Assembly: GCF_047495875.1 (NCBI RefSeq)
Contig: NC_092463.1
Span: forward strand, 36,397,724 to 36,461,723
Source: Pithys albifrons albifrons
Lineage: Eukaryota > Chordata > Aves > Passeriformes > Thamnophilidae
Direction: 5' to 3'
Length of the DNA: 64,000 nt
How positions within the stretch are numbered: position 1 is the first letter of the stretch; the number at the start of each line of letters is the position of its first letter. A program made the translations under genes and the position numbers. Below are positions 1 to 11,583 of the stretch, piece after piece. The notes beneath the pieces are model-generated. The model ran no database searches. It saw nothing but the letters and a program-made list of their open reading frames with translations, and was not told where the DNA came from.

Positions 1-3000
1 TAAAGTTAGTGGCTATGTACATTGGTGCCTCTATCAATGCAGACTTGAGATGTTCTGAATGTGTGTTTTGCAATCCTTTTCTGAGGATTATAAAGATGTC
101 TCGTGGCTCCCATTAGTACAGTTTCTGGCCTTCTTTTCTCCTTTCCAGTGGTTTGGCAGTCCATCGAAATGCATAACAATAATGTAGATCCTTGCAAATT
201 ATGAGAAAGAGCCTTCTGACTGCAAAGCAAGACAGACAGGCTTGGCAGGGCCGAACTGCACTGTGAGTGGTGCCCCTGTGAGCCCACGTACAGCTGAGAG
301 GTCACAATTTGGACCTGTTAGACTCGACACTGATCATTTCATTTTGTACTTCCTACTTGACAATCCCTTCACACCAGCACCCGTGCAATTTCTTCCATGC
401 TGCTGCTTTGTTGCAAATGCTCCTACATATTTTCTTTCTTTTCAAATCCTTTTTGAGAGAAATCCTTCATTTTTTATACTGAATTGAATATACCAAAGTC
501 TGAAACATTTCCTTGAATTTATCAAAAAATACATTTTCCCCACTTCTAAGTAATGTGTATTTCTTATGTTCAGTTTAGTGACTTCAAATACTTTTATGCC
601 CTATTAGTAAATACCCATGCCAATTAAATGAAACAGATTTACTTCAGGATGAATTCTTATAAGGTGCAGTGAGGGTTGCTTTAAAATAACTCTGAAGTTC
701 TCTAGAAAGTTGAAACGACTGTAATGAGTTGCACAGAGTTACAACTGGTGAAGTCAGGGAGTGTTTATGTCTACTTTATGTCAGAAAAGGCCTGTTAGTG
801 AATGACTAAAAAGAACACAGAAATTGCAATTCACAAAATGCTGCCTTTTCTGCCAAAGCTGGCTAAAGAAGTCACTGCTTGTTCTTGCCCCCAGTGCCCC
901 AAAGCAAAACTGGCCTTTTCTTATGGCAGTATAACTGTTCATGTGCTATATACTGGATCACTAAAACGATCCACATGGAAGACAGCCCTCTAATCCTCAG
1001 ACCAACAACTTTACAAAATGCTCTAAAACCCCAAAGCCTTCCCCACATATACAGACTTCCTGAGAACATGAATGAGAATATGGACGGTTTCCATATCCTG
1101 AAACTCGCTGATCTTGGGCTCTATCAAATCATTGCTATGTGAATCACTCCATCTATTTTTCTGGTGAGTTGTATATCTGAATCTTAATGCTTTTTGGAAG
1201 GCTGTGCTGTATATATATACTTTCACATGCTCATTGTTCATCAGTGAATAAATTCCATACTCACTTTCAGGGTTGTTCAGGTTCTTAGTCAAATTTTCCT
1301 TCTGTGTCCAATAGCTCCAGTCAGATCTACGCAGAAACAGTCCTACTATTTATGCTTACAAAAAGCCAGATCTTCAGAGACCAACATAAATATTAATTAA
1401 TTTATGCTCACCTTGCTCTTCTGAGGTAAATAACTGTGTCATTTTCCCTTTCTGTTTAAAGAATATTAAAACAGAAATGAAGTGACTTGCCTATGGCAAC
1501 TCAGCAAATAAGTAGCAGAAGAAGTGTTGGCATTCAGAAATTCTTGGGGTTCTTGAGGCTTGTCTATGTGGGAAACCAACTGTGCATCCTGCATTCTGTA
1601 ACATCTAGTCAAGAAGAGGCCAATGTGTGTATGCTTTGTCGAAGGGAAGAGGGTCCTTTTGTTCTGGAATTAGTTGTGCATTATTGAGGTGAGATAACTA
1701 TTTTGGAATAAACCCCCTCTTCTCCCTCTTCTTCTAGATCAGCTGTTCTGATGACTTCTGATGACAAAAAGAAAATGAACGAGTTCTGGATATCCTGACA
1801 CCTGTGAGAACACATATTGTTCCCAAGTACTGCTGCCCTTCTAACCACAGGAGAAGGTAGAATATAGCGAGACCAGCACTTCACACCAGCAGCCCTCACA
1901 CTGGGACCCCTGCACTGCCAGATGTTGACCTCAGATCTGGGATTCAGATTCAGGGAGAGCCTGCAGGGCCTGGGAGCAGGAGCCAGCTCTGGGCTGAACT
2001 GCAGCCAAGGGTGTGTGCTTCCACTGCGGCCTCATCTCAGATAGCACGTGGGCTGGGCTGGTGCTTTGTGTCAGAGCCTCTCCCTGCCTATGCGACCCTT
2101 CTGGATACCTTCCTCATCTTAAGATCTGACTCATCAGCAGTGTGTGAAGGAAGATCACAGAATGGGAAAGTGCTAGCCTCATTAACCTCATAAAAGAACT
2201 TGCAAGCCTCACTATCTAATTTTCTCTGATGAAGGCAAATTCAGTAATTGCACACCAGCGTTCCTGATGCTGCAATCACATTCAGTGCTGCTATGTGTCT
2301 GCACCTGAGCACTGTAAGCCTCTTCGGACTTCCCTTTGTAAGAGTGGGGCTACTGCTGCCAATAAAAATTTTCTAAGTAAAAAACACTGAGGTTTTTAGG
2401 TGGGTGATATTAGATACATTTATTTAAATTACTGAAAATGTTCCTGTTTGTTTTTCTGGTTTGTCAGTTCTGGTTTTTGTTCCATGCTGGAGCAGCACTG
2501 GGATCAGTTCTTTGTCCATCCAGAGCATTTCTTCTTCTCAGGCAAATAAGAGTGGGAATGTTTATCTGACTCCATAACACCTGCAGGAGTCTTCAGGCCG
2601 GAAACCCATAAGAGTGACTGCCCTCTGGAAATCCAGGCATTTTTACAGTACTAAATACCATGGCATTTAAATGTCAGTACTGAAGATCCATTAGGACCAT
2701 CATCAGGAGACATTAAGCCATTTGGAGCTGTATGTGGGTTTTGCTGGTCTTTGCTGTCCAAACATTCCTGGAAAGTGAACGGGGCAGTGATGCCGACAAC
2801 TCTGCGGCACAGCAGCTGCCCCCCCAGCTCTCTTGCTCCACTATCGCCACACTGCACACTGCTGGAACATTGCCAACCCAAACCAGACATGCTTTCTGGA
2901 GCGCCCTAATTTCAGGGAAAGCTTCAGTCACAGTGGTTTAACTGAGATTTTTAATGTTGTGTCAAGACAAGGACACTAACAACCATCAGCAGAGTATCCA

Positions 3001-3199
3001 CAGTGGGTTACCCAACACTAGTTTTGTTCAAAATTTCGGCCATTTGAAAACAGAGTGGTGTTCCTGCAGAACAAGGGGGGATGTTGATGTAGTATTTTCC
3101 TTGTCGTTAATTTGTTATGTATGGTGGATATCCATACCGAGAGTCTATTTTAATTTGACTAGCAGCAAAAGAGCTCGGGATATACTCCCCGTTATCGGA
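1..3199. other. Upstream DNA without a recognisable gene
   Basis: This stretch is AT-rich vertebrate DNA before the CpG island. The short open frames in it show no recognisable domain, no repeated conservation signal and no paired splice sites that I could support. A somewhat more GC-rich patch at about 1890-2090 and another at about 2640-2900 could be distal regulatory DNA or worn repeat, but neither matched a family I know. I see no RNA gene. It is probably intergenic sequence 5' of the + strand gene that starts near 3.45 kb; the neighbouring upstream gene is not in the window. Confidence 0.5.
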
Positions 3200-3215
3200 A
3201 CATTTTGACTTTTTG

Positions 3216-3252
3216 TGAGCACCTGCAGCGACCTTCTCCCTGCAGGTGCTCA
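3216..3252. repeat. Perfect 13-bp inverted repeat at the CpG-island edge
   Basis: Arms at 3216-3228 and 3240-3252 are exact reverse complements (TGAGCACCTGCAG and CTGCAGGTGCTCA) around an 11-base spacer. Each arm contains a CAGGTG/CACCTG E-box, the type bound by bHLH, SNAI or ZEB factors. It sits just upstream of the GC-rich promoter block, so it could be a paired E-box or a cruciform-prone element. The symmetry is seen directly; a regulatory role is inference. Confidence 0.6.
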
Positions 3253-3395
3253 GGGCTGGCAGGGGATGTGAGGACCGGAATGGGCATCAGTGTGTCAGAC
3301 CGGGGGGCGCTGGGTCGGAGCGGTTGTGCCACCCGTCGGGCCCGGCGCTTGGCTGTTGCCGTGGGAACACGGCGGGCGCGCGGGCGGGCGGCCCC

Positions 3396-3405
3396 TCTCG
3401 CGAGA
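3396..3405. promoter_or_regulatory. TCTCGCGAGA promoter element
   Basis: An exact copy of the palindromic 10-mer TCTCGCGAGA lies in the CpG island, extended to CTCTCGCGAGAG. This motif is known from vertebrate CpG-island promoters, where BANP, and in methylated form ZBTB33/KAISO, have been reported to bind it. It usually lies shortly upstream of the start site of constitutively expressed genes, which would put the start just 3' of here and before the donor at 3557. The match is seen; occupancy is inferred. Confidence 0.7.
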
Positions 3406-3449
3406 GCGGCGGCGGGCGGAGCGCGGGGCGGGCGGCGGGTGAGCTCATC

Positions 3450-3556
3450 CCGGGCAGTGCGGGCGGGAGCGCCGCGCTAAGCCCAGCCCAGCCTAGCGCA
3501 GCCCGGCCAGCCGAGCCCAGCCGACCCGCCGGCAGCCGTCGCGGCAACTTTGTTGG
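3450..3556 (+). other. Probable non-coding first exon (5' UTR), gene unknown
   Basis: The exon end is set by a strong U1-type donor, GTGAGT, directly after 3556. The 5' boundary is approximate because no start-site signal is decisive. Between about 3410 and 3556 there is no ATG on the + strand, so this reads as 5' UTR. The sequence is C-rich with repeated AGCCCAGCC-like units near 3478-3520. The next acceptor, at 3943 (TTTTCCCGGCAG), gives a first intron of 387 bases. The gene cannot be named because no convincing coding exon is in view. Alternatively, this exon and the one at 3944 are separate alternative first exons. Confidence 0.55.
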
Positions 3557-3943
3557 GTGAGTTGCGAGCGGCAGCGCCGAGCCGGGGCGGGCTGCGCGCC
3601 GTGCCCTCTCCTTCGTGCCGCGGAGCTGGGCGTGGGGAGCCGCCGTGCCGCCGGACGAGGGGTGTGCGAGTGGGTGGGTGCGCGGGGGTGAGGAGCGGCC
3701 CCCAGCCCGACAGCCGCTGCCCCGGGGTTAACGGGGACGAGGGCAGGGCGGCCCGGGCGAAAGTGACCCGCAGAGCCCGGTCCCTCCGCAGCGCCCGGAG
3801 CCGGGCGGGGGTGCCCACGCCGTGCGCCCCCGGGGCGGCGGGAGCCCGCAGTGCCGGCAGCCCCGCGGCGGGTCGGGCGCGGGTGCCCCCGCAGCGAGCC
3901 GTGCCGGCTGCTTTACTCCGGATCTGTGTCCTTTTCCCGGCAG

Positions 3944-4116
3944 GAAAGGCGGCGCGGAGCGGGCGCAGCGCGGCCGGAGGCGGCTCCGGCTCCAGCGGAG
4001 GCGGAGGCGGCCGCTCCGGGGACGCCCCGCGCCGGGGCACGCGCTCCCCGCGGCCCGCAGCGCGCGCCGCTCGCCCCCGCGCCGCGGGAGGGAACTTGGC
4101 TCGCGTTCGCCGCTGT
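3944..4116 (+). other. Probable non-coding second exon (5' UTR)
   Basis: It is bounded by an acceptor with a short pyrimidine tract ending CAG at 3943 and a near-consensus donor GTAAGT at 4117-4122. The 173-base exon is very GC-rich and has no ATG in any frame, so exons 1 and 2 together form leader sequence only. It lies wholly inside the CpG island and could also act as an alternative first exon with its own start. The intron that begins at 4117 appears to be very long. The splice signals are seen; use in a transcript is inferred. Confidence 0.5.
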
Positions 4117-7100
4117 GTAAGTTACACTTCAGTCTTTCCCTCCCCCCCCGCCCCCCCCGCCCCACCTTTCTTTACTTTTTATAGCCAGCGAGGGTGTAGC
4201 GGGGCTGGTTTTGTTCTGAGCCGGTGCTGAGACCGCACTAATGATAACCATTAGGTGTTTTGGAGGCAGTGCCGGTGGGGACGTTCTGAATGCTCAGCTC
4301 ACGAGAGGGGGTTGGAGGAACAAAACGTTTGCGGATGATTGATTTCTTCACCGGGAGCCTGGAAAAGTGGGAAAACAGAGAATGCCTTGAACTGGATCTT
4401 ATGGGGAGGGAGAAGGAAGTGGAGATGCGAGGAAAGGTAGATGAGAAGGCGATAACCCTCCTAAGCTGAGTTTGCTTGCTCTTTCCCCGTTTTAAATTGC
4501 ATGAAGTCCTGGTGTTCACGTTCTTGTGCTGTATTTAATAATAACTAATATTTGCACTGGATAGCTGTGATGCAGTTTTAGTTCATTTAATGAGGAATGC
4601 ACTCACTCATGTCTGGTAAAGCAGTGATACAAAATGGGAATTGCTGGACTTAGTGAAGATCTCCTTGTATAACCTTGGCCACGAAATCTATATATTTTAG
4701 ATCAAGAAGGCACGTTTTTACCCGTAGAATACTACAGCGGCATTTTTTTGGGTAATGCTGTTTACTAAATCGTGTTTAAAAATTTTACCTTCAAAATTGC
4801 TTTAAAAATTTTGGTGATGCTGCTTTAATGAACCCGTTCCTGCATGCTGAATGAAGTGCATTTGTGAGCACGGAGCCTTAGTTGATAATACAATGCAAAT
4901 TTGTCTTCACAGTAAAGGTGTCAGATTTCATTAGGTTCCAGATCTGTATGGATGAACAAGATTGGTGTTTTCTTTAGAAAGCAGCCCTTTCATGATGGAA
5001 TTTCAATTGAGTGGCTTTTTTTTTTTGTTATTTCTTGTCATTAACTATTGGAATTAAGCATTTGTTTAATTTAAGGCATAAACCAGTTTTGTAAAAGGGA
5101 AAACAGTGTTTTACTGTAAGTACTAACTGGGTAACAAGTACAGTGTTTTCTCTAGTGGAGAGTTTGGTAGTTAGTTATTTGGAACCTATGGCTGGGCTAG
5201 ATTCCATTCCCCTTCAGCTGGAGTGGTGGGAGAGAGACATGTGAAAGTACTGAGGTAGAAGTTTGTGGCAGTTGTAATTGCAGAGAGAGATCTCTAAGTT
5301 GTGTTTCACTGTCAAGGCTTTTATGCCTTAGGCCATCAAATGCCATGCCAGTTATTAATGCAGAAGCAATATGGGAACTTCAGAATAATTTTTTTTCTTG
5401 CTTTCAGAAAAACAACTCCACATGTTCTATTTAGGTAAGGCTAAAAAAAATTTCATGATTGAATGTTTTAGGTATGTACTATGTCTCCTTTTTATTGATA
5501 GGTAACAAGATTTTTTTCACCATTTTAACAGTGTGTATTTATGGACAGTTGATTAAAGGATGTGCACTTCGTTGCTCAACCTTGTATTAAGAAGGTATTA
5601 CAATGCTAATAAAATGCTTAGTTTGAACATTGCTACGTGGGATAGGCATACTTAGCTCTCAGTTGTGGTTTGTCGAACCTCTTAGATCATGAAGTCAGAA
5701 GCAAAATAGAATGTCAGCTCTACCTATTGTAGGGCTGCAAACATTTGCTTGATGAAAAAGGCTGGCAGGTGTAAAGGTAGGCAATGACACACAACTGTGA
5801 AAGGGTGGAGCTGCAGCTGGCAGTGAAGACTTCATATGGGGACATGTAACTCATGATCTGTGTTTTCTATAATAAAACATGTGATCGTCATTTCACTGGA
5901 GCATTGTTGGTTTGTGGTTTGAAGAGCTTTTTTCCCTTTCATGTATGTCTGAAATATTCATTTAAGGTTTGAGATTAACTTTTGGATAGCTGTTTTAAAA
6001 ACCATGTCCAAATGTGGCCTCTTCCCCCTCCCACAGGTATTCAAGGAGGTTTTTTTTTCATCATGCTTATAAACATTCTGCTTGCCACTTTGGGAGTGTT
6101 TTGTTCTTATGTAGTTCTTATTGTCCTCTGTTTTGTAAATTTCTTTCAAATGTTTCCTTTAAAATGTCTGTTTCAGAATTACTAGTTTTACTACTCGGAA
6201 GCCTTTTTTTTGTAGATATGAGAACAAAACTCAAGAACATAAAATATTGCTACCAGTTATTTTGAATTTCAGTAAGGTCATAGCTAAAGAGGATGATTTT
6301 GGAAATACACTGGGAAAATGCAAGGTAGATGGTAAGAGAAAGGGTTGAGGTCCAGTTGAATTCCTTTTCTATTCCTCTCTTTTGTCCTACAGCGTGTCTA
6401 TTGTAGAGAAGTAAAAGGAATAGTCTTTTCCATATCAGTAGTTTTATCCCTTCAGCAAGGAGGTTGCTGCAAGGTATTGAGTTCTTACTGCTACTGGTCA
6501 GAAATCCTGGATGTCCTACTGGGTTAAAGAAGCAGAGCTTCTGACTTCATCAAAATTTCAGTCACACAAGGTGGTTTCCCTAACGCTGACATTCCCAGAA
6601 GTTAAAATTTATGCTCATCAACCCTAAGTGTTGGGTAGTTGGCAAGCGTTTTTGATCTGTTTTTTCCTTGACTTTCTTGGGTGTAGGCAGATTCCTTTTA
6701 TTTCTCAACAGCTCTGTAATTTAAATATTTAAAAAGTCAATAAGGCGTGATTTAGTGATCTTAATGTCTTTTATATCTTTGCTTTGTTTACTTCATTATC
6801 CATATTTTAGATTTTTATTTTCTTCATTTATTCCAAAAGCCATTTGTTTAACATGTTAATAAGTTATGGCAGAAATACAGCAGCACTCAGTACTGTTATT
6901 TCTTTTATCAGTGGAAGTACATATCTTTTAAAAACTGCTAGATGAGGCTTTTGTTGGTTTGGCGTGTAAAATTAATCATGTTCAGTCTTTCTGTGAATGA
7001 AAAAATGTTATATTCTGTTTTCTGGGAAGATTTGACTTCAGTGACTTGCACTTTAGAGGGATATACTTGAAATCAACTTTTAAACAGTTTAAGATTTATG

Positions 7101-9069
7101 TTTCACTGAGTTCAGTTTAATGTTTGAATGAGGACTTTCAAGCTGGAGGTTTATAAAAGTGGAATTTGATGTCTCTATGAGACTTGAGATACTGTCTAAT
7201 GAAAGGCAATCTGTGGTTTTTGGGAGTGCAGCCTTACCAGCTTGTAAACCCCTACAGATTATGGCCTTTGGTGGGGCTGAGTGACAGTAATTCTGTGAGT
7301 TTGACTCATTTTGATTTTTGGTTCCTGTGCAGCTGGCAGCACAAGGCTAACACCATCTGTAGCAATTCTTGTGTTAGCTTTGGTAGTAGTTTTGCACTCT
7401 GAACTTTAGGAAACCCTTTAGGAGCTGCAGAGACTAGAATTGCTTGTTATTTTTAACTGTTTTTCAATATGAGTCAGCTGATAAATTGGTTTTAGATGTC
7501 TGTCTTTGCATATGAAAAGCTAAATTATGTAATTGTCTCAGTCTCTTTAATTGTGAATTCTGTGGCACCAGTTTGCTGGGTGAGTTATTTGATTTAGATT
7601 TTGCCACATGTCTTTTAGGTTGTGAGGCTAAGCATTTACAAGAATTTGTTTCTTTATGGAAGCGTGTTTTAAAGAGCACTTTTCAATGCAGCAACAGAAC
7701 ACTTTTCGTAATCTCGGTAGCTTGAATTGTATGATTGCTGAGTATTTGTCATGGTTGTTTCAAAGGTCTGAGTCTGTAAATGGATCCTTCTCTTGCAGAG
7801 CTGTGTCTTTGTGCTACTTGAGCGCATGTTGGATGCTGCAGTGCAAAGCTCTTGTTCCCTGCACAGTGGATGGATGCCTATTTCGGAGAGAGAGATCAAG
7901 TTCCTGAAAAATGCATGACTGTAGAGAACGCCTTCTTTGAATGTGTATAACACACAGAATGTGGTTGTTACTGGGACTATTGGTTCTTGCTTAGGCCTGA
8001 GAGGCGCTTGGAGTGTTTTGTTGATATTTTAATACACTTTTACTTTTGGTCTTGGGCTCTGTAGAAATGGAAGAACTCTTCATTGAGATGGATTTTAGAA
8101 ATTACCCAGAGTGCTTTTTGAAGACCAAGATTTATTTCATAAAGTTGTCAGACAGTTGTGTCAAAAGTTAAACTACTGGCATGTTTTAAAGTGGATTGTT
8201 CTTCATGATTCCTTCGTTACTCAAGAAGCTTTTGGTGGTGTCTGTTTAAATGATGTGTTGCTTGTTTACCGTTTGAGGTAACATGTTTTTTTACCTCAAA
8301 ATACTCATGTAGACCTTGTTACTGCAAAACTGAGAAATATGTTGACTTTGAACTTGTGCATTAACATGGACTTTTATCTTAGTGAAAGCTTTTTAAGTTA
8401 ACCTTGAAATATGTCTTATTTTTCCTAATTGTTGATGTTATAGTGGATTACAGGACTTTAACAAGCCAAAATTGGCAGGAAACAAGTTCTTCCAGGTTGT
8501 CAGAAGGTGTGGGTTAGCAGTTGAATGTGATTTGAAGGGAAGTGGCCTGTTGAGCCTGTTTGTGAGACTTAGCTGTTTACTATATTTGCTTGGTATTATT
8601 TTGTGAATTTTAGTGCTTACTTTTCTGTGTAGGGGAAATTGCCAAACATCTTCTTTTGCTGTGTAACCTGCCTTGCTGCCCCTCTCTGTGCAGTGGATGG
8701 GGGGATTCCAGGAGGTGCCAAGGGATGCCTTTGTAGTGTGGCTCTGTTCCCTGAGTTTCTGAAGTCATGATGGATTTTACAGCATGATCAGCTAAATCAA
8801 TTGTCTTTTGACTTGTGAATAAATAATGACAGGCTTATTGTATGCTGATGTGATGTGAAATAGGATGAATACAGAACATTTTTTAAGAGTGGTAGATAAT
8901 ATCTGTTAAACAATTGCTTGTGGTAGCAGAACTTTCTGTGTGCTAGTTGTTCACATCAGCAGCTCTGATAAATATCTTGGGTTTTCTTGGTGGTGGTTAT
9001 ACAGATAGCTGTCTCTAAAGAGTTACAGGCCTTTTTAAGGCATGTATTTGTTGTTTGACCAAAAGTTGC
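4117..9069 (+). other. Long intron, first part
   Basis: After the donor at 4117 the sequence becomes ordinary AT-rich intronic DNA. No long coding frame or RNA gene is visible. One very small splice-flanked segment stands out at 5408-5434: a T-rich tract ending TTTCAG, 27 bases, then GGTAAGG. One frame carries a stop, so it could only be untranslated; I treat it as a probable pseudo-exon. Another open segment at about 6273-6324 has a weak acceptor. First-intron regulatory elements close to the promoter are likely but cannot be read by eye. Confidence 0.5.
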
Positions 9070-9120
9070 TGTCATGGTTTAACCTCAGACAGCAACTAAG
9101 CACCACACAGCTTAGCCCCA
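9070..9120 (-). mobile_element. Short avian ERV LTR terminal fragment
   Basis: About 50 bases starting TGTCATGGTTTAACC and running through CAACTAAGCACCACACAGC resemble the terminal part of a common passerine endogenous-retrovirus LTR, read in reverse orientation. Only this terminal piece is recognisable; the rest has been lost or has diverged. The assignment rests on memory of the family's end sequence, so the family name is left open. Confidence 0.45.
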
Positions 9121-9780
9121 AGAACATTTTCTCATTGTTCTTGTAACTTTTTCAAATGATTGCTATTTTTTTGTACTGTCTTTTTTTAATTTGACCTTAT
9201 AAGCTACTGCTTTTACTTGCTCACTCAAAATCAATTCACACTGTCATATGGAGTATTTGGTGCAGATCTATGATAACTGGTATTTAGAGAAGAGGTTATT
9301 TCGTGGCTTTTAAGTTTTTTCCCCCTCCTTTCTTTGTGTTTCAAAGACTGCTTCTTTCCTTCATTTGATTTCAAAATTGATGCTTGTAAGCTTGGCTTTG
9401 TCACTTGGTCTCAGAGTAGCAAATAATTTGGAAGAGAAGAAGTGGGTCTTTGGCTGAAGGTGGGGGAAGTCAAGTCTCCCAGCTTGACACTCTTAGCATT
9501 TGAGTAATTTTTTGTTCAGACAGAATTAAGTCTGGTCTCCTGCCTTGGATGTTCCCAACACAGATGTTGTTTGTCGCCTTGGTGACCACTAAGAATCACT
9601 TTTGTGAACTTGTGAGGGATTTTTAACTTTGTTTCCTCTGTGAGAATTCCAGTTGTGCACACCAAAACAACTATAGAAGTTAATTGTTCTGAGGGTGGTT
9701 AAGCATTTAATAGATCCCCCAGGGAGTGACTGGTGAACCTCCATGGTTGGAGACTTTAAAGCTTGCTGGGACAGAGCCGT

Positions 9781-10340
9781 GAGCCCCTGGGAGCAGAGTG
9801 GGGAGCCAGCTGTGCCCCTGGGAGCAGAGTGGGGAGCCAGCTGTGCCCCTGGGAGCAGAGTGGGGAGCCAGCTGTGCCCCTGGGAGCAGAGTGGGGAGCC
9901 AGCTGTGCCCCTGGGAGCAGAGTGGGGAGCCAGCTGTGCCCCTGGGAGCAGAGTGGGGAGCCAGCTGTGCCCCTGGGAGCAGAGTGGAGAGCCAGCTGTG
10001 CCCCTGGGAGCAGAGTGGGAGCGGGAGCCAGCTGTGCCCCTGGGAGCAGAGTGGGGAGCCAGCTGTGCCCCTGGGAGCAGAGTGGGGAGCCAGCTGTGCC
10101 CCTGGGAGCAGAGTGGGGAGCCAGCTGTGCCCCTGGGAGCAGAGTGGAAGCCGGAGCCAGCTGTGCCCCTGGGAGCAGAGTGGAAGCCGGAGCCAGCTGT
10201 GCCCCTGGGAGCAGAGCGGGAGCGGGAGCCAGCTGTGCCCCTGGGAGCAGAGCGGGAGCCAGCTGTGCCCCTGGGAGCAGAGCGGGAGCCAGCTGTGCCC
10301 CTGGGAGCAGAGCGGGAGCCAGCTGTGCCGCTCCGGCAGG
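9781..10340. repeat. Minisatellite, about 17 units of 31/36/30 bp
   Basis: A tandem array has the core CCCCTGGGAGCAGAG followed by a variable spacer and GAGCCAGCTGTG. Successive CCCCTGGG cores start at 9784, 9815, 9846, 9877, 9908, 9939, 9970 and 10001 (31-bp period). A 36-bp step leads to 10037, then 31-bp steps to 10130, three 36-bp steps to 10238, and 30-bp steps to 10298. A degenerate last unit begins near 10328. The variant blocks are ordered, which suggests several local expansions. The 31-bp period makes the translation repeat every 93 bases, so ORFs of 180-230 codons appear on both strands. They are artefacts of the repeat and not genes. Length polymorphism between individuals is likely. 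Confidence 0.95.
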
Positions 10341-10549
10341 AGGTGGCTCTGAGTTACACAGCTGACTGTGGGCTCTGCAGGCTGGGGTAACTGGAGGGCT
10401 CATCAGGGGGCACTGCTCTTGGAAATGCTGTTGTGGGTACAATTTAAACAACTTCTAAAAATGAAGACCACCCTTGTAGCTTTTTTTTTTTTTTAACTAA
10501 TGTGAAACACTTTTACTTTGGTGTCCAGCCCGTTTCGTGTCTCTTTCAG

Positions 10550-10675
10550 GGTAGCAGAAGTACCGCTGGTGTCAGTTTATCACGGCTTCCTAGTGCTGGC
10601 TCTCAGGTTGCAAACCTGCAACAGGAAACCCCATTTCCTTTATCTGTGAGCACGCAAGAAGGGGGAGCTGGGCGT
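10550..10675 (+). other. Candidate internal exon, 42 codons, phase 0
   Basis: A pyrimidine-rich tract ending CTCTTTCAG at 10549 precedes 126 bases that are fully open in one frame and end at a GTGAGT donor (10676-10681). The translation starts GSRSTAGVSLSRLPSAGSQV and is rich in Ser, Gly and Gln, like a disordered segment. Length is a multiple of three with phase 0 at both ends. Points against: the last exonic base is T, which is unusual before a donor; no domain is recognised; and the segment lies just after a minisatellite. It could be an exon of the long + strand gene, a 5' UTR exon, or a chance pseudo-exon. Confidence 0.28.
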
Positions 10676-11583
10676 GTGAGTACTTATTTATTTTCCCTCG
10701 AGTGGCTCATGTAAGCGGAAACATAACACATCTTGAACGTTTGTCTTTTGGCAGAGCCAGAGCACAAATTTGCTCTTGCTGAAGAAACTGTGGCAAAGAT
10801 CAGACTTTATTTTTTTCTTTTTCACATTTCTGAAGTGTAACATAAGTTTGTCTGCATGCTTATAAAAAAAGACAATGGGTGATGAAACTGAAACTGAGGC
10901 TTAAACATGTTAGTGCTACACAAGTCACTACAGTTCTTATCTCTGAACTATTTGAAGATCTCTTCTTTTTGTTTTTGTGGACAGTGCTTCTCTCCTCACT
11001 TTCTGAATTACCAACCTGAGTTTTTAAAAATTTCTGAAAGCTGAAATGCTTGATACTATTTTTGGAATATTGCTGCATGTGTAAAATAGAAGACAATACT
11101 TGACCCCAACAACTAAGTCCTAGAGGGCCTCCTGTGCTTCTGCTGGATGCAGTTGAGATTTCTACTGCTATTTTCTTTTTCACATTGGAAGGGCTGAAAC
11201 TGGATCTTATTCATTCAGTCCATGCTGAAAAACTGCATAATTGTGCAGAAGAAAGTTATGGTTTAGCATTCCCATGCCTTGAAAATAAACATATCTTCAT
11301 GAACCACGTGATACTGGCACTGATCTTCTGCTTTCCAAAGGCATTTAACAGCTTGTTGTATGAATCAGGATAAAATAGTTCAACAGATTGTATTGGATTG
11401 ATTATTCCCTAGCTGGAATAAACAGTGGAACTTGAGGCTTTCCCCAAGCTTTTACTAAAGCAAACATTTAGAAGTGAGGAAAAAAGGAGATACATGTGTA
11501 AAAGCTAACTATGTTAACATAGTTTATCCTTTCCTTGGATTTTTTTTCTTGACTCTCCCTTTTTTTCTCCCCTTCTTTTGCAG

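Larger units (their letters stand above)
3240..4160 (+). promoter_or_regulatory. CpG-island promoter
   Basis: Base composition changes sharply here to very GC- and CpG-rich sequence, with many GCGG/GGGCGG GC-box-like (Sp/KLF) sites, for example near 3380-3390 and 3420-3440, and then returns abruptly to AT-rich DNA after about 4160. No TATA box is evident, as expected for a dispersed CpG-island promoter. Splice donors at 3557 and 4117 and an acceptor at 3943 give a + strand direction. The transcription start is not fixed by sequence alone; it is probably between the TCTCGCGAGA motif (3396) and about 3480. Long open frames on both strands here are an effect of GC-rich sequence, not proteins. 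A divergent transcript on the - strand is possible but has no specific support. Confidence 0.85.

Noticed and set aside
3477..4230. ORFs of 120-226 codons in the CpG island
   Set aside because: GC-rich DNA lacks stop codons; frames overlap on both strands, are Arg/Gly/Ala/Pro-rich and cross the probable splice sites.
6273..6324. Open segment after AATTTCAG
   Set aside because: The pyrimidine tract is weak, the donor is GTAGAT and nothing nearby supports coding use.
9743..10451. ORFs of 184-231 codons on both strands that look like a repetitive protein
   Set aside because: All arise from translating the 31-bp minisatellite; every frame opens because the unit lacks stops, and there are no splice or start signals.
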